Origin: Clostridiales bacterium
GTDB taxonomy: Bacteria > Bacillota > Clostridia > Lachnospirales > Anaerotignaceae
DNA: 6,561 bases
Direction: 5' to 3'
Assembly: GCA_019423725.1 (NCBI GenBank)
Contig: JAHZAW010000026.1
Location: 1 to 6,561 of the forward strand
Of the stretch, positions 1 to 4,891 are shown one piece after another (position 1 is the stretch's first letter; each line of letters begins with the position of its first letter). The translations under genes and the position numbers were made by a program. Below the pieces are notes generated by a model. It saw only the letters and a program-made list of their open reading frames with translations. It did no database searches and was not told where the DNA came from.

Positions 1-45
1 TATATTTCGAGGTGGGCAGTTCAAATCCCTCCTTCTCCGGTTAAG

Positions 46-74
46 GAAGATACCAAATGGTATCTTCTTTTTTT
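46..74 (+). terminator. intrinsic terminator, repeat copy 1
   Basis: GAAGATACC pairs with GGTATCTTC around a 4-nt loop (AAAT), followed directly by seven T residues (68-74). It lies just after the tRNA-like segment. Confidence 0.85.
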
Positions 75-242
75 ATGTATTTGAACCCGAGCGCGGCGCG
101 GGCATAAATGCCAACCGTTGCCAGTGGCAAAAGCAGGGCGGCATTTATGGCGAGAAATAAGGAATTTAAAGCTCCTGCAAGGGAGCGAATAAATGACTAT
201 ATTTCGAGGTGGGCAGTTCAAATCCCTCCTTCTCCGGTTAAG

Positions 243-271
243 GAAGATACCAAATGGTATCTTCTTTTTTT
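243..271 (+). terminator. intrinsic terminator, repeat copy 2
   Basis: Identical to the copy-1 terminator: a 9-bp stem with AAAT loop, then seven T residues (265-271). Confidence 0.85.
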
Positions 272-407
272 ATGTATTTGAACCCGAGCGCGGCGCGGGC
301 ATAAATGCCAACCGTTGCCAGTGGCAAAAGCAGGGCGGCATTTATGGCGAGAAATAAGGAATTTAAAGCTCCTGCAAGGGAGCGAATAAATGACTATATT
401 TCGAGGT

Positions 408-433
408 GGGCAGTTCAAATCCCTCCTTCTCCG
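408..433 (+). other. tRNA 3'-end-like segment (also at 14-39 and 211-236)
   Basis: The segment contains a T-loop-like GTTCAAATC followed by CCCTCC and TTCTCCG, which resembles the T-arm and acceptor 3' strand of a bacterial tRNA-Ser, and an intrinsic terminator follows 6 bp later, as is usual for tRNA genes. However, the 5' side of the T-stem (GGCAG) pairs poorly with CCCTC, no CCA is encoded, and I find no convincing acceptor 5' strand, D-arm or anticodon arm in the preceding unit. It is therefore called a fragment and not a tRNA gene. Such fragments are typical remnants of integration at tRNA 3' ends, so these may be attachment-site copies; that is inference. Confidence 0.45.
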
Positions 434-439
434 GTTAAG

Positions 440-468
440 GAAGATACCAGACGGTATCTTCTTTTTTT
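440..468 (+). terminator. intrinsic terminator, repeat copy 3 (variant loop)
   Basis: The same 9-bp stem and seven-T tract as the other copies, but the loop reads AGAC and not AAAT. The stem is unchanged, so function should be kept. The array identity stops a few bases downstream, at about 472. Confidence 0.85.
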
Positions 469-523
469 ATGTCTGTATCTAAATTTTTATATATGGTCTT
501 ATCCATTTAGCCTATATCTTTCC

Positions 524-548
524 GCCCCCTACGGGGGCTTATTTTTTT
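524..548 (+). terminator. intrinsic terminator upstream of the phage cassette
   Basis: GCCCCC and GGGGGC form a 6-bp stem around the 3-nt loop TAC (524-538), followed by a T-rich run (539-548). It is separate from the repeat array and would stop any transcription arriving from the left. No gene that it obviously serves is visible between the array and this site. Confidence 0.75.
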
Positions 549-752
549 GCCCACAATTCAATCCTTTAGGAACTTTTATCCGAAAAGTCCTTTTTAGTCC
601 TTGGACGGATAGAAAACCAGAATTCGAAAGCTTACAATTAAATATACAGATATACGCAAATACGCATATATGGATATATGTATGCGGATAAATAGATACT
701 CAAATAAAGCTGTTCTATGGATATTGAGCGATCTAATAAGGGAGGTGGAAGT
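549..752. other. intergenic region, no gene
   Basis: About 200 bp of AT-rich DNA without a supportable gene. It holds a short inverted repeat, TATCCG (577-582) against CGGATA (606-611), a nearby duplicated AGTCC (586-590 and 596-600), and an imperfect AT-rich palindrome centred near 670. I see no convincing promoter for the downstream genes. A frame continuing from the repeat array runs through here to 691 but has no ribosome binding site and no recognisable protein. Confidence 0.6.
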
Positions 753-905
753 ATGGGCGTATTGAGCGAGATAACGAGGATAACCGATGAGGTAGCAGCA
801 CAGAAGGCACTTATCGAAGAAATAACTCAGATAATAGATTCCAAACTGGCCGCCGCAGGTGTAACGGCTGCTGCAAGCGTATCTTCACCGGAGAAAAATA
901 ACTGA
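753..905 (+). CDS. small phage-type hypothetical protein (50 aa)
   Basis: A 50-residue protein beginning MGVLSEIT. The ATG at 753 was chosen because GGAGGT at 741-746 lies 6 nt upstream; an in-frame ATG at 717 has no ribosome binding site. Residues 1-32 look like one amphipathic helix with regular hydrophobic spacing, and the C-terminus is an Ala/Ser-rich tail, suggesting a short coiled coil or an assembly peptide. There is no signal peptide and no recognised domain. It is the first gene of a run of four on the + strand that ends with holin-like and endolysin genes, so it is probably a phage tail-end or accessory protein. I do not recognise its function. Confidence 0.7.
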   Translation: MGVLSEITRITDEVAAQKALIEEITQIIDSKLAAAGVTAAASVSSPEKNN

Positions 906-937
906 TAACGGTATAAATAAAGAAATGGGGTGATAAT

Positions 938-1288
938 ATGGCAACACCAATTGAAGACAACACAGCGGCACTGGAGGCTTTAAAGGAGAAGGCGGCCAGT
1001 CTGCCGGAGCAGAGTTCAGGCAGTGCGGTAAGTAAAATAACATTCTCATCCATTGCCCTTGATACCATAGGAATGTCCTGCTATCAGAAGGGAAATACCC
1101 ACAGTTCATTTTATAATCTGGAGTATGGTGATTCCGTTACGGTAGACAATTTAGACTTGAGCGGAAGGATAACCCTTGTTGGAGGCTATGCCGATGCCGG
1201 CGGAACTAAGAAGGACGTATATTATTTTTATCTTACGTTTGAGGGAGACACGCTTAAGATCGACGGCATGTATATAATGGACATTTAA
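938..1288 (+). CDS. putative phage tail-appendage protein (116 aa)
   Basis: A 116-aa protein starting MATPIEDNTAALEALK, with GGGGTGA at 927-933 as ribosome binding site. Residues 1-28 form a predicted helix ending in LPEQSSG. Short N-terminal helices of the form 'ENTAALEAL...LPE' followed by a Gly/Ser hinge are common in tail-fibre-like proteins of Firmicute phages. Residues 30-116 are rich in alternating aromatic and polar residues (YYFYLTF, SGRITLVGG), indicating a beta-sandwich-like domain. The gene sits 32 bp after the 50-aa gene and upstream of the lysis genes, where many phages place small tail or receptor-binding genes. The assignment is from position and style, not from a recognised domain; it could also be an unrelated accessory protein. 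Confidence 0.7.
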   Translation: MATPIEDNTAALEALKEKAASLPEQSSGSAVSKITFSSIALDTIGMSCYQKGNTHSSFYNLEYGDSVTVDNLDLSGRITLVGGYADAGGTKKDVYYFYLTFEGDTLKIDGMYIMDI

Positions 1289-1448
1289 GGACAGATAAGA
1301 AAGAATAAGGATCAATAAGGATAATAAGGACTGCAAGGATATAGGCTTATTCAAATAAAGCATATGGCTTGATAAAAGTCTGTGCGGCAGTGAGTATCTT
1401 GAAATGGCCTGTAAAAATATATGAAGGATAAAAACGGGGAGGGATAGT
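1289..1448. other. intergenic gap with degenerate AATAAGG repeats
   Basis: A 160-bp gap inside the phage cassette. AATAAGG occurs at 1304, 1314 and 1323, a short imperfect tandem of 9-10 bp just after the upstream gene. No open frame here has a start codon with a ribosome binding site, although a small phage gene often lies in this position; a decayed gene is possible but unproven. Confidence 0.5.
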
Positions 1449-1643
1449 ATGGCCGAAGCGGCTGTTAAGCTGATAAAAGTAAAGACCATAGTCACCCTGG
1501 TGCTTACCGGGGTTTTTGCATATTTATGCAGTTTAGGAAAGATAGACCCAAAGGAATTCATAACGGTATTTACGGTAGTCATATCATTTTATTTTGGCAC
1601 CCAGCATGAGAGATCATCAAAAACAGGAGATGAGGGAAAGTGA
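1449..1643 (+). CDS. holin-like small membrane protein (64 aa)
   Basis: A 64-aa protein with two hydrophobic segments, about residues 11-29 (VKTIVTLVLTGVFAYLCSL) and 35-51 (PKEFITVFTVVISFYFG), joined by a short polar turn (GKIDP), and a charged C-terminus (HERSSKTGDEGK). Size, two-helix layout and position directly before an endolysin fit a phage holin, which forms holes in the cytoplasmic membrane so the endolysin can reach peptidoglycan. The start at 1449 follows the strong site GGAGG at 1438-1442. Its stop codon overlaps the endolysin start by 4 bp (GTGA), implying translational coupling. Small two-helix phage membrane proteins are hard to assign by sequence, so 'holin-like' is partly a context call. 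Confidence 0.78.
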   Translation: MAEAAVKLIKVKTIVTLVLTGVFAYLCSLGKIDPKEFITVFTVVISFYFGTQHERSSKTGDEGK

Positions 1644-2224
1644 GCGTATGCTGCAGGGATATCAATGAGCTTATTCCACTGGCCCAGGAGGCCTGTGAGC
1701 TGTTTCTTAAAAAATGCGCTGAAAATGGCATAGACATATTCATAACGGAGACATACCGTTCCCAGGAGAGACAGGATGAGCTGTGGGCCCAGGGCAGGAC
1801 AAAGCCGGGGAGCATAGTCACCTGGACAAGGAACAGCAGGCACACATCCAGAAGGGCCTGGGACATAGCCTGCGGAGGCGGAGATCTCTATGACATAAAT
1901 GTACTTAACAGGGCCGGGGCCATTGGAAAAAGTCTCGGCATTATCTGGGGCGGTGGCTGGGAAAGTCCGGACAGGCCGCATTTTGAGATAGAAGAAAGCT
2001 GGGAAAGGCCAAAGGAGGAAGATGAATTGACACAAAAAGAGTTCAACAAAATGATGGATGCATATATGGCTGAGAGGAACGGGCTCAGTGCAAGTTCATG
2101 GGCGGCGGAGGATATAGAGAAAGCCAAAGAGCTGGGCATAACCGACGGGACATATCCCCAGGCCTTTGCCACCAGGGAGCAGGCGGCATCCATGATAGTG
2201 AGGGCGTTGAATAAAATTTTATAA
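1640..2224 (+). CDS. phage endolysin, M15-family peptidase with SLH-like C-terminus
   Basis: A 194-aa peptidoglycan peptidase (VanY / L-alanyl-D-glutamate peptidase fold), expected to cut cross-link peptides in the wall at lysis. Residues 34-47 (FITETYRSQERQDE) hold the conserved Arg-containing segment. The zinc ligands would be H68 and D75 in SRHTSRRAWD and H114 in DRPHFE, with D111 as likely catalytic acid. The usual Gly of the SxHxxGxAxD signature is replaced by Arg. Residues about 127-150 are a helical linker, and residues 152-194 (SWAAEDIEKAKELGITDG ... TREQAASMIVRAL) match one SLH-type motif, probably for wall binding. There is no signal peptide, so export would need the upstream holin-like protein. 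The start is GTG at 1640, overlapping the previous stop (GTGA), with GGAG at 1626-1629 and GAGGG at 1632-1636 as possible ribosome binding sequences. Confidence 0.92.
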   Translation: MSVCCRDINELIPLAQEACELFLKKCAENGIDIFITETYRSQERQDELWAQGRTKPGSIVTWTRNSRHTSRRAWDIACGGGDLYDINVLNRAGAIGKSLGIIWGGGWESPDRPHFEIEESWERPKEEDELTQKEFNKMMDAYMAERNGLSASSWAAEDIEKAKELGITDGTYPQAFATREQAASMIVRALNKIL

Positions 2225-2612
2225 AAATCTGTAAAACCTTAAATATGGGATGGAAATATATGTATATAAGATCCTATAATCATATCAGAAACCGATGGTT
2301 TGCGGCAAAAGCCGCGGCGGACGGCGGGAGCGTAAAACTGAATCACAAATCATAAACGAACGATCACCTTAATTACAGCATCCTGAAGTATCCAGCCATT
2401 AAATAATGATATTTTCATAATACCCCAAAAAAACGGTTTCAGCCGGCCGCCCATAAAGAAGTATGCGGCACAACATTTTCATATATGGAAGATGGTATCT
2501 GTATGATATCATTTTCAAAGGACACGGCATTTAGTCTATATGGTTAAAATGATTAAAAGCCGGTGTTTCAGGTCTGAACCGGCGTTTCCAGGACTTCGGC
2601 GGAGAGGACGAA
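2225..2612. other. intergenic region between endolysin and HTH gene, no gene
   Basis: About 390 bp with no supportable gene on either strand. It contains two adjacent small hairpins, AAACC-GAT-GGTTT (2289-2301) and GCGGC-AAAA-GCCGC (2302-2315), neither followed by a T-run. A bulged hairpin lies at 2559-2583 (GCCGG/CCGGC enclosing TTCA-GGTC-TGAA); on the - strand it is followed by a short T-run, so it could be a weak back-up terminator for the - strand gene. A + strand open frame from 2540 is only the reverse of the HTH gene. This stretch is a natural place for the right edge of the phage-derived segment, but no boundary repeat was found. Confidence 0.6.
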
Positions 2613-2645
2613 AAAAACGGGAAAGATATATCTTTCCCGTTTTTG
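2611..2645 (-). terminator. perfect palindromic terminator, probably bidirectional
   Basis: The sequence at 2613-2644 is a perfect 32-bp palindrome: A-tract, CGGGAAAGATA, its mirror TATCTTTCCCG, then a T-tract. Read on the - strand it starts 3 bp after the stop codon of the HTH gene and ends in seven U. Read on the + strand it ends in five U and could stop transcription from the endolysin side. Confidence 0.92.
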
Positions 2646-2647
2646 TA

Positions 2648-4129
2648 TTATTTGCAGAAATCATTGAGTTCGCTCAGAGAGAGCATCCTGTATACCATAC
2701 CGCCGTATCTTTCCATAAATTCAGGTATGGAGCTGGCGGGATAATTGGTCACTGCGGAGGCGTTTTTAAGTTCCTCCAGGCCTTCGGTTATGTTGTTTAT
2801 GAGGCCCTCGTTAAGTATGCTGTAGAACTGGGGTCCAAAATCGGTCTTGAACCTTCTGATGTTTTTGAGGAAAAGTTTTTTATGGTTGTTGAACAGCGAA
2901 AAATTGATAAGCTGCTGGGAATAGGGTATTTTTTCCTCGTCGATGACATAGAAGTTCAGATTAGGGTTCTTTTTGCATACTTCCAGTACATGTTCGATGT
3001 GGGCTTTTCTTTCGTCCACGGTCATTTTGTGCATAACGTCGGTGAAATAGAGTTCACCGTTTTCTATATATTTGAGCAGGGTCGACTTAAGGATAAAGAA
3101 GTCGGCCTTTTCCTTTGAGAAAATATCATCCCATGTAACGATGAGTTTCCTAAAGAATTTTTCCATATATTCGTCAAATCCCTGTTCATAGGAAGATTTT
3201 ATTATGGAATCTATCATTTCCGGAGGGAGGAAGAACTCGCATCCCCTGGCAAGGAACATCTGGAAATCCCCATAGGCATAAAAATTGCTCCTGTAGCCGG
3301 TCTGCATCATTTCCTTGGCTGTGGTGGCCATTATGAGCAGATGGTTTATTTTGAAAAGGCTGTAGGTCTTATCGTAAATGCTCTTGACTTTATCGGGGTC
3401 TGTTATGACTACGGCAAGGGTGATCTTGCCGGAAAAGTCAACGGAACAGAGTATAGCCGCCTTATTTTTGACAACTATAAGGTTCTGGTCCCTGAAATTT
3501 GAATTATCATAAAAGTCAAAGGATATGTAGTGATATTTGTTTATAAAGCTGTATAGGGGCAGAAAATCGTTTTTGCTCATTTCAGAAGTATTTATGCCTA
3601 TTCTGACCTTAATCGGGGAACGCATTTCGGGGTCAGGCTCCACATCTATCTGGGTATTTTTGAGCAGGGCGCAAATATCCAGTGTGCATAATACGTCCAC
3701 AGGCTCCTGGGATGTATACATCATCGAAGGCAGTTCTCTGGTGAGGTAATCCAGTATCTCATATCGTGTAGAGAGGACTCTGGCGTGGTGTATGACATTT
3801 TTCTTTATCTGGCTGTCGTTATATGACAGGGAGTTTTTGAAAGCGTCCTTAAGGATCGTATAAATATAAGTTTCCAGCTGTTCGCTTTTGACGCTGACGG
3901 AAAATTCGGAACAGAAGTTATCCACATCATTCTGGAAAATTATCTCCTGTGCGAAGGCTTTAGCCAGATTTCTGTTTATGGTGCCGGCCACTCTGGCTGC
4001 GGGGAGTTTAGATTTATTGCACCATTTGCTTATATAGGAAATATCATAGCCGGCTATATCTGCAGCGGCTGACATTTTCATATCAGTAAACTTGATAAGT
4101 TTTTTCAACAGTTCACCGTAATCACTCAT
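2648..4129 (-). CDS. HTH (XRE-like) DNA-binding protein with large unknown domain (493 aa)
   Basis: A 493-aa protein. Residues about 5-60 form a helix-turn-helix region: KMSAAADIAGYDISYISKWC (18-37) fits helices 2 and 3 of an XRE-like fold, followed by basic KLPAARVAGTINRNLAKAF. The remaining ~430 residues are soluble and mixed alpha/beta, with no membrane segment, zinc-binding cluster or enzyme motif I recognise; they presumably sense a ligand or mediate oligomerisation. XRE-type repressors are usually much shorter, so the long C-terminal part is the unusual feature. The ATG at 4127-4129 follows an AAGGAAGGGA-type site, and a good promoter lies upstream (4169-4197). It is transcribed away from the CoA-transferase operon, from which it is separated by 305 bp containing repeated GTCAA half-sites, so autoregulation and control of that operon are plausible. 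A phage origin, given the neighbouring cassette, cannot be excluded. Confidence 0.85.
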   Translation of the reverse strand: MSDYGELLKKLIKFTDMKMSAAADIAGYDISYISKWCNKSKLPAARVAGTINRNLAKAFAQEIIFQNDVDNFCSEFSVSVKSEQLETYIYTILKDAFKNSLSYNDSQIKKNVIHHARVLSTRYEILDYLTRELPSMMYTSQEPVDVLCTLDICALLKNTQIDVEPDPEMRSPIKVRIGINTSEMSKNDFLPLYSFINKYHYISFDFYDNSNFRDQNLIVVKNKAAILCSVDFSGKITLAVVITDPDKVKSIYDKTYSLFKINHLLIMATTAKEMMQTGYRSNFYAYGDFQMFLARGCEFFLPPEMIDSIIKSSYEQGFDEYMEKFFRKLIVTWDDIFSKEKADFFILKSTLLKYIENGELYFTDVMHKMTVDERKAHIEHVLEVCKKNPNLNFYVIDEEKIPYSQQLINFSLFNNHKKLFLKNIRRFKTDFGPQFYSILNEGLINNITEGLEELKNASAVTNYPASSIPEFMERYGGMVYRMLSLSELNDFCK

Positions 4130-4168
4130 TTTTATCCCTTCCTTTGGTTATGCTAATGCGATAACCTG

Positions 4169-4197
4169 ATTATAGATAAAAAATTCAAAAATGTAAA
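4169..4197 (-). promoter_or_regulatory. sigma-A-type promoter of the HTH gene
   Basis: On the - strand, TTTACA (4192-4197) and TATAAT (4169-4174) are separated by exactly 17 bp. The -10 is a consensus match and the -35 differs at one base. The start codon lies about 40 bp downstream. Confidence 0.85.
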
Positions 4198-4206
4198 TAT
4201 AAATAT

Positions 4207-4232
4207 GTCAAGTTGACTCCAAAATAAGTCAA
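4207..4232. promoter_or_regulatory. candidate operator: clustered GTCAA/TTGAC half-sites
   Basis: GTCAAGTTGAC (4207-4217) is a perfect odd-length palindrome, and TTGACT (4213-4218) also pairs with AGTCAA (4227-4232) across 8 bp, so three half-sites sit within 26 bp. A further GTCAA lies at 4313-4317, just after a TATAAT box on the + strand. The cluster is just upstream of the -35 of the divergent HTH gene. It is a reasonable binding site for that protein, by position only. Confidence 0.5.
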
Positions 4233-4280
4233 ATATTTTTTAAAAAGAAAGTTGAATAAAACAAAGTCTCTTTGATTTCA

Positions 4281-4309
4281 TTCCATATCAACAAAAAGGG
4301 TTATATAAT
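4281..4309 (+). promoter_or_regulatory. candidate upstream promoter of the CoA-transferase operon
   Basis: A consensus TATAAT lies at 4304-4309. The hexamer 17 bp upstream (TTCCAT, 4281-4286) is a poor -35, and the better TTGATT at 4272-4277 is 26 bp away, which is too far. Initiation here would give a leader of about 115 nt and would place a GTCAA half-site (4313-4317) at the start point. Confidence 0.5.
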
Positions 4310-4324
4310 ACAGTCAACAGCAGT

Positions 4325-4376
4325 AAAAAAGCAACAAAAAAAGCAACAAAAAAGCAGCAGATAAGCGGCAAAAAAA
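4325..4376. repeat. helically phased A-tracts / GCAAC repeat
   Basis: A-tracts at 4325-4330, 4336-4342, 4348-4353 and 4370-4376 (with ATAA at 4361-4364 in the remaining slot) are spaced about 11-12 bp, near one turn of B-DNA. They are separated by GCAAC (4331 and 4343), GCAGC (4354) and GCGGC (4365). The arrangement predicts intrinsically curved DNA and lies directly upstream of an extended -10 element. Confidence 0.7.
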
Positions 4377-4383
4377 TCAATTG

Positions 4384-4392
4384 TGTTAAAAT
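4384..4392 (+). promoter_or_regulatory. candidate extended -10 promoter close to the operon
   Basis: TGT followed by TAAAAT matches an extended -10 (TGnTATAAT with one mismatch). There is no good -35, but the phased A-tracts immediately upstream could take its place. Initiation near 4399 would give a leader of roughly 36 nt ending in the AAGGAAG ribosome binding site. Confidence 0.4.
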
Positions 4393-4434
4393 CAGCAGAC
4401 AAAAAAGAGAGCTTATAAGAAAGGAAGAAGAATT

Positions 4435-4863
4435 ATGGGAATGGAAAAGTATCGTATGAGAATGCATCATGTAGGAATCGTGCTTCCTACTATTGAGGCA
4501 GCAAAAGAAGTTATGGACACCATCGGAGTAGAGGTCGACTACACAGGATATGTTAAGGCATATACATCAGACCTGATCTTCACAAAATACGGCCCTAACG
4601 AAAGCCCCATAGAATTTATTATCCCCAGAGGCGGAGTTTTAGCTGAGTACAACAAAGGAAAAGGCGGAATCGCTCATATCTGTATCGAAGTAAACGATAT
4701 CAAAGGCGCTACAGAGGAGCTTATCTCAAAGGGATTTGAGATGCTTGAGAAAGAGCCCGTTGAAGGTACAGAGGATATAATCGTAAACTTCCTTCGTCCT
4801 AAATACTCACATGGAATTCTCATCGAGCTTGCTCAGACAGTTGCACCCATAAAGAGAGACTGA
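4435..4863 (+). CDS. VOC-family protein, methylmalonyl-CoA epimerase-like
   Basis: A 142-aa protein of the vicinal oxygen chelate superfamily with two babab modules: residues 10-64 (MHHVGIVLPTIEAAKEVMDTIG ... PIEFIIP) and 79-133 (IAHICIEVNDIKGATEELISKGF ... GILIELAQ). Likely metal ligands are H12, E60, H81 and E131, which line up with the H/Q/H/E set of methylmalonyl-CoA epimerase. That enzyme interconverts the (R) and (S) forms of methylmalonyl-CoA. The catalytic Glu that epimerases carry before the second strand (Glu48 in the Propionibacterium enzyme) is not obvious here, where the segment reads KAYTSDLIF, so the exact substrate is open. The ATG at 4435 follows AAGGAAG (4421-4427). The gene heads an operon with a CoA-transferase 28 bp downstream, supporting an acyl-CoA substrate; related lyases or isomerases of the same fold are alternatives. 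Confidence 0.85.
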   Translation: MGMEKYRMRMHHVGIVLPTIEAAKEVMDTIGVEVDYTGYVKAYTSDLIFTKYGPNESPIEFIIPRGGVLAEYNKGKGGIAHICIEVNDIKGATEELISKGFEMLEKEPVEGTEDIIVNFLRPKYSHGILIELAQTVAPIKRD

Positions 4864-4891
4864 TATTTTAAGTAACCCGGAGGTTTTGTAT

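Larger units (their letters stand above)
1..472. repeat. 197-bp tandem repeat array (2 full copies + 1 partial)
   Basis: Copies start at 1, 198 and 395. The first two appear identical over 197 bp; the third matches for about 78 bp (395-472) apart from two changes in the terminator loop (AAAT becomes AGAC), then diverges. Each unit contains, in order, a tRNA-3'-end-like segment, an intrinsic terminator, a GC-rich hairpin (86-102 in copy 1), a 10-bp stem (103-112 with 140-149) enclosing the palindrome TTGCCAGTGGCAA (118-130), and a GCTCC/GGAGC hairpin (171-186). Because the window begins inside the array, the number of copies to the left is unknown. Open frames through the repeat, including two identical 66-codon frames on the - strand, simply follow the repeat and are not believed to be genes. 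Confidence 0.97.

Noticed and set aside
150..238. Possible complete class II tRNA ending at the tRNA-like segment
   Set aside because: GAGAA could pair with TTCTC, but no D-arm, no 7-nt anticodon loop and a mismatched T-stem; not supportable as a tRNA gene.
21..418. Two identical 66-codon - strand frames
   Set aside because: They are products of the repeat, read antisense through the tRNA-like segments and terminators, and lack ribosome binding sites.
1..472. CRISPR array
   Set aside because: The repeat unit is 197 bp and the copies are directly adjacent with no unique spacers.
601..638. Promoter TTGGAC ... TACAAT before the phage cassette
   Set aside because: The spacing is 26 bp, too long for a sigma-A promoter.
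305..691. 128-codon + strand open frame starting in repeat copy 2
   Set aside because: It runs through the tRNA-like segment and two terminators, has no ribosome binding site and no protein-like character.
717..752. Upstream ATG extending the 50-aa protein to 62 aa
   Set aside because: No ribosome binding site before 717, whereas GGAGGT is well placed before the ATG at 753.
1369..1434. Short TTG-initiated frame encoding about 21 residues
   Set aside because: No ribosome binding site and too short; it could be a decayed gene but cannot be supported.
2540..3118. 192-codon + strand open frame
   Set aside because: It lies antisense to the HTH gene, which has a promoter, ribosome binding site and terminator, and it reads through the palindromic terminator.
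4886..4891. TTG start for the CoA-transferase
   Set aside because: It lies only 1 nt after GGAGGT; ATG 4892 has correct spacing and gives the expected Glu324 numbering.
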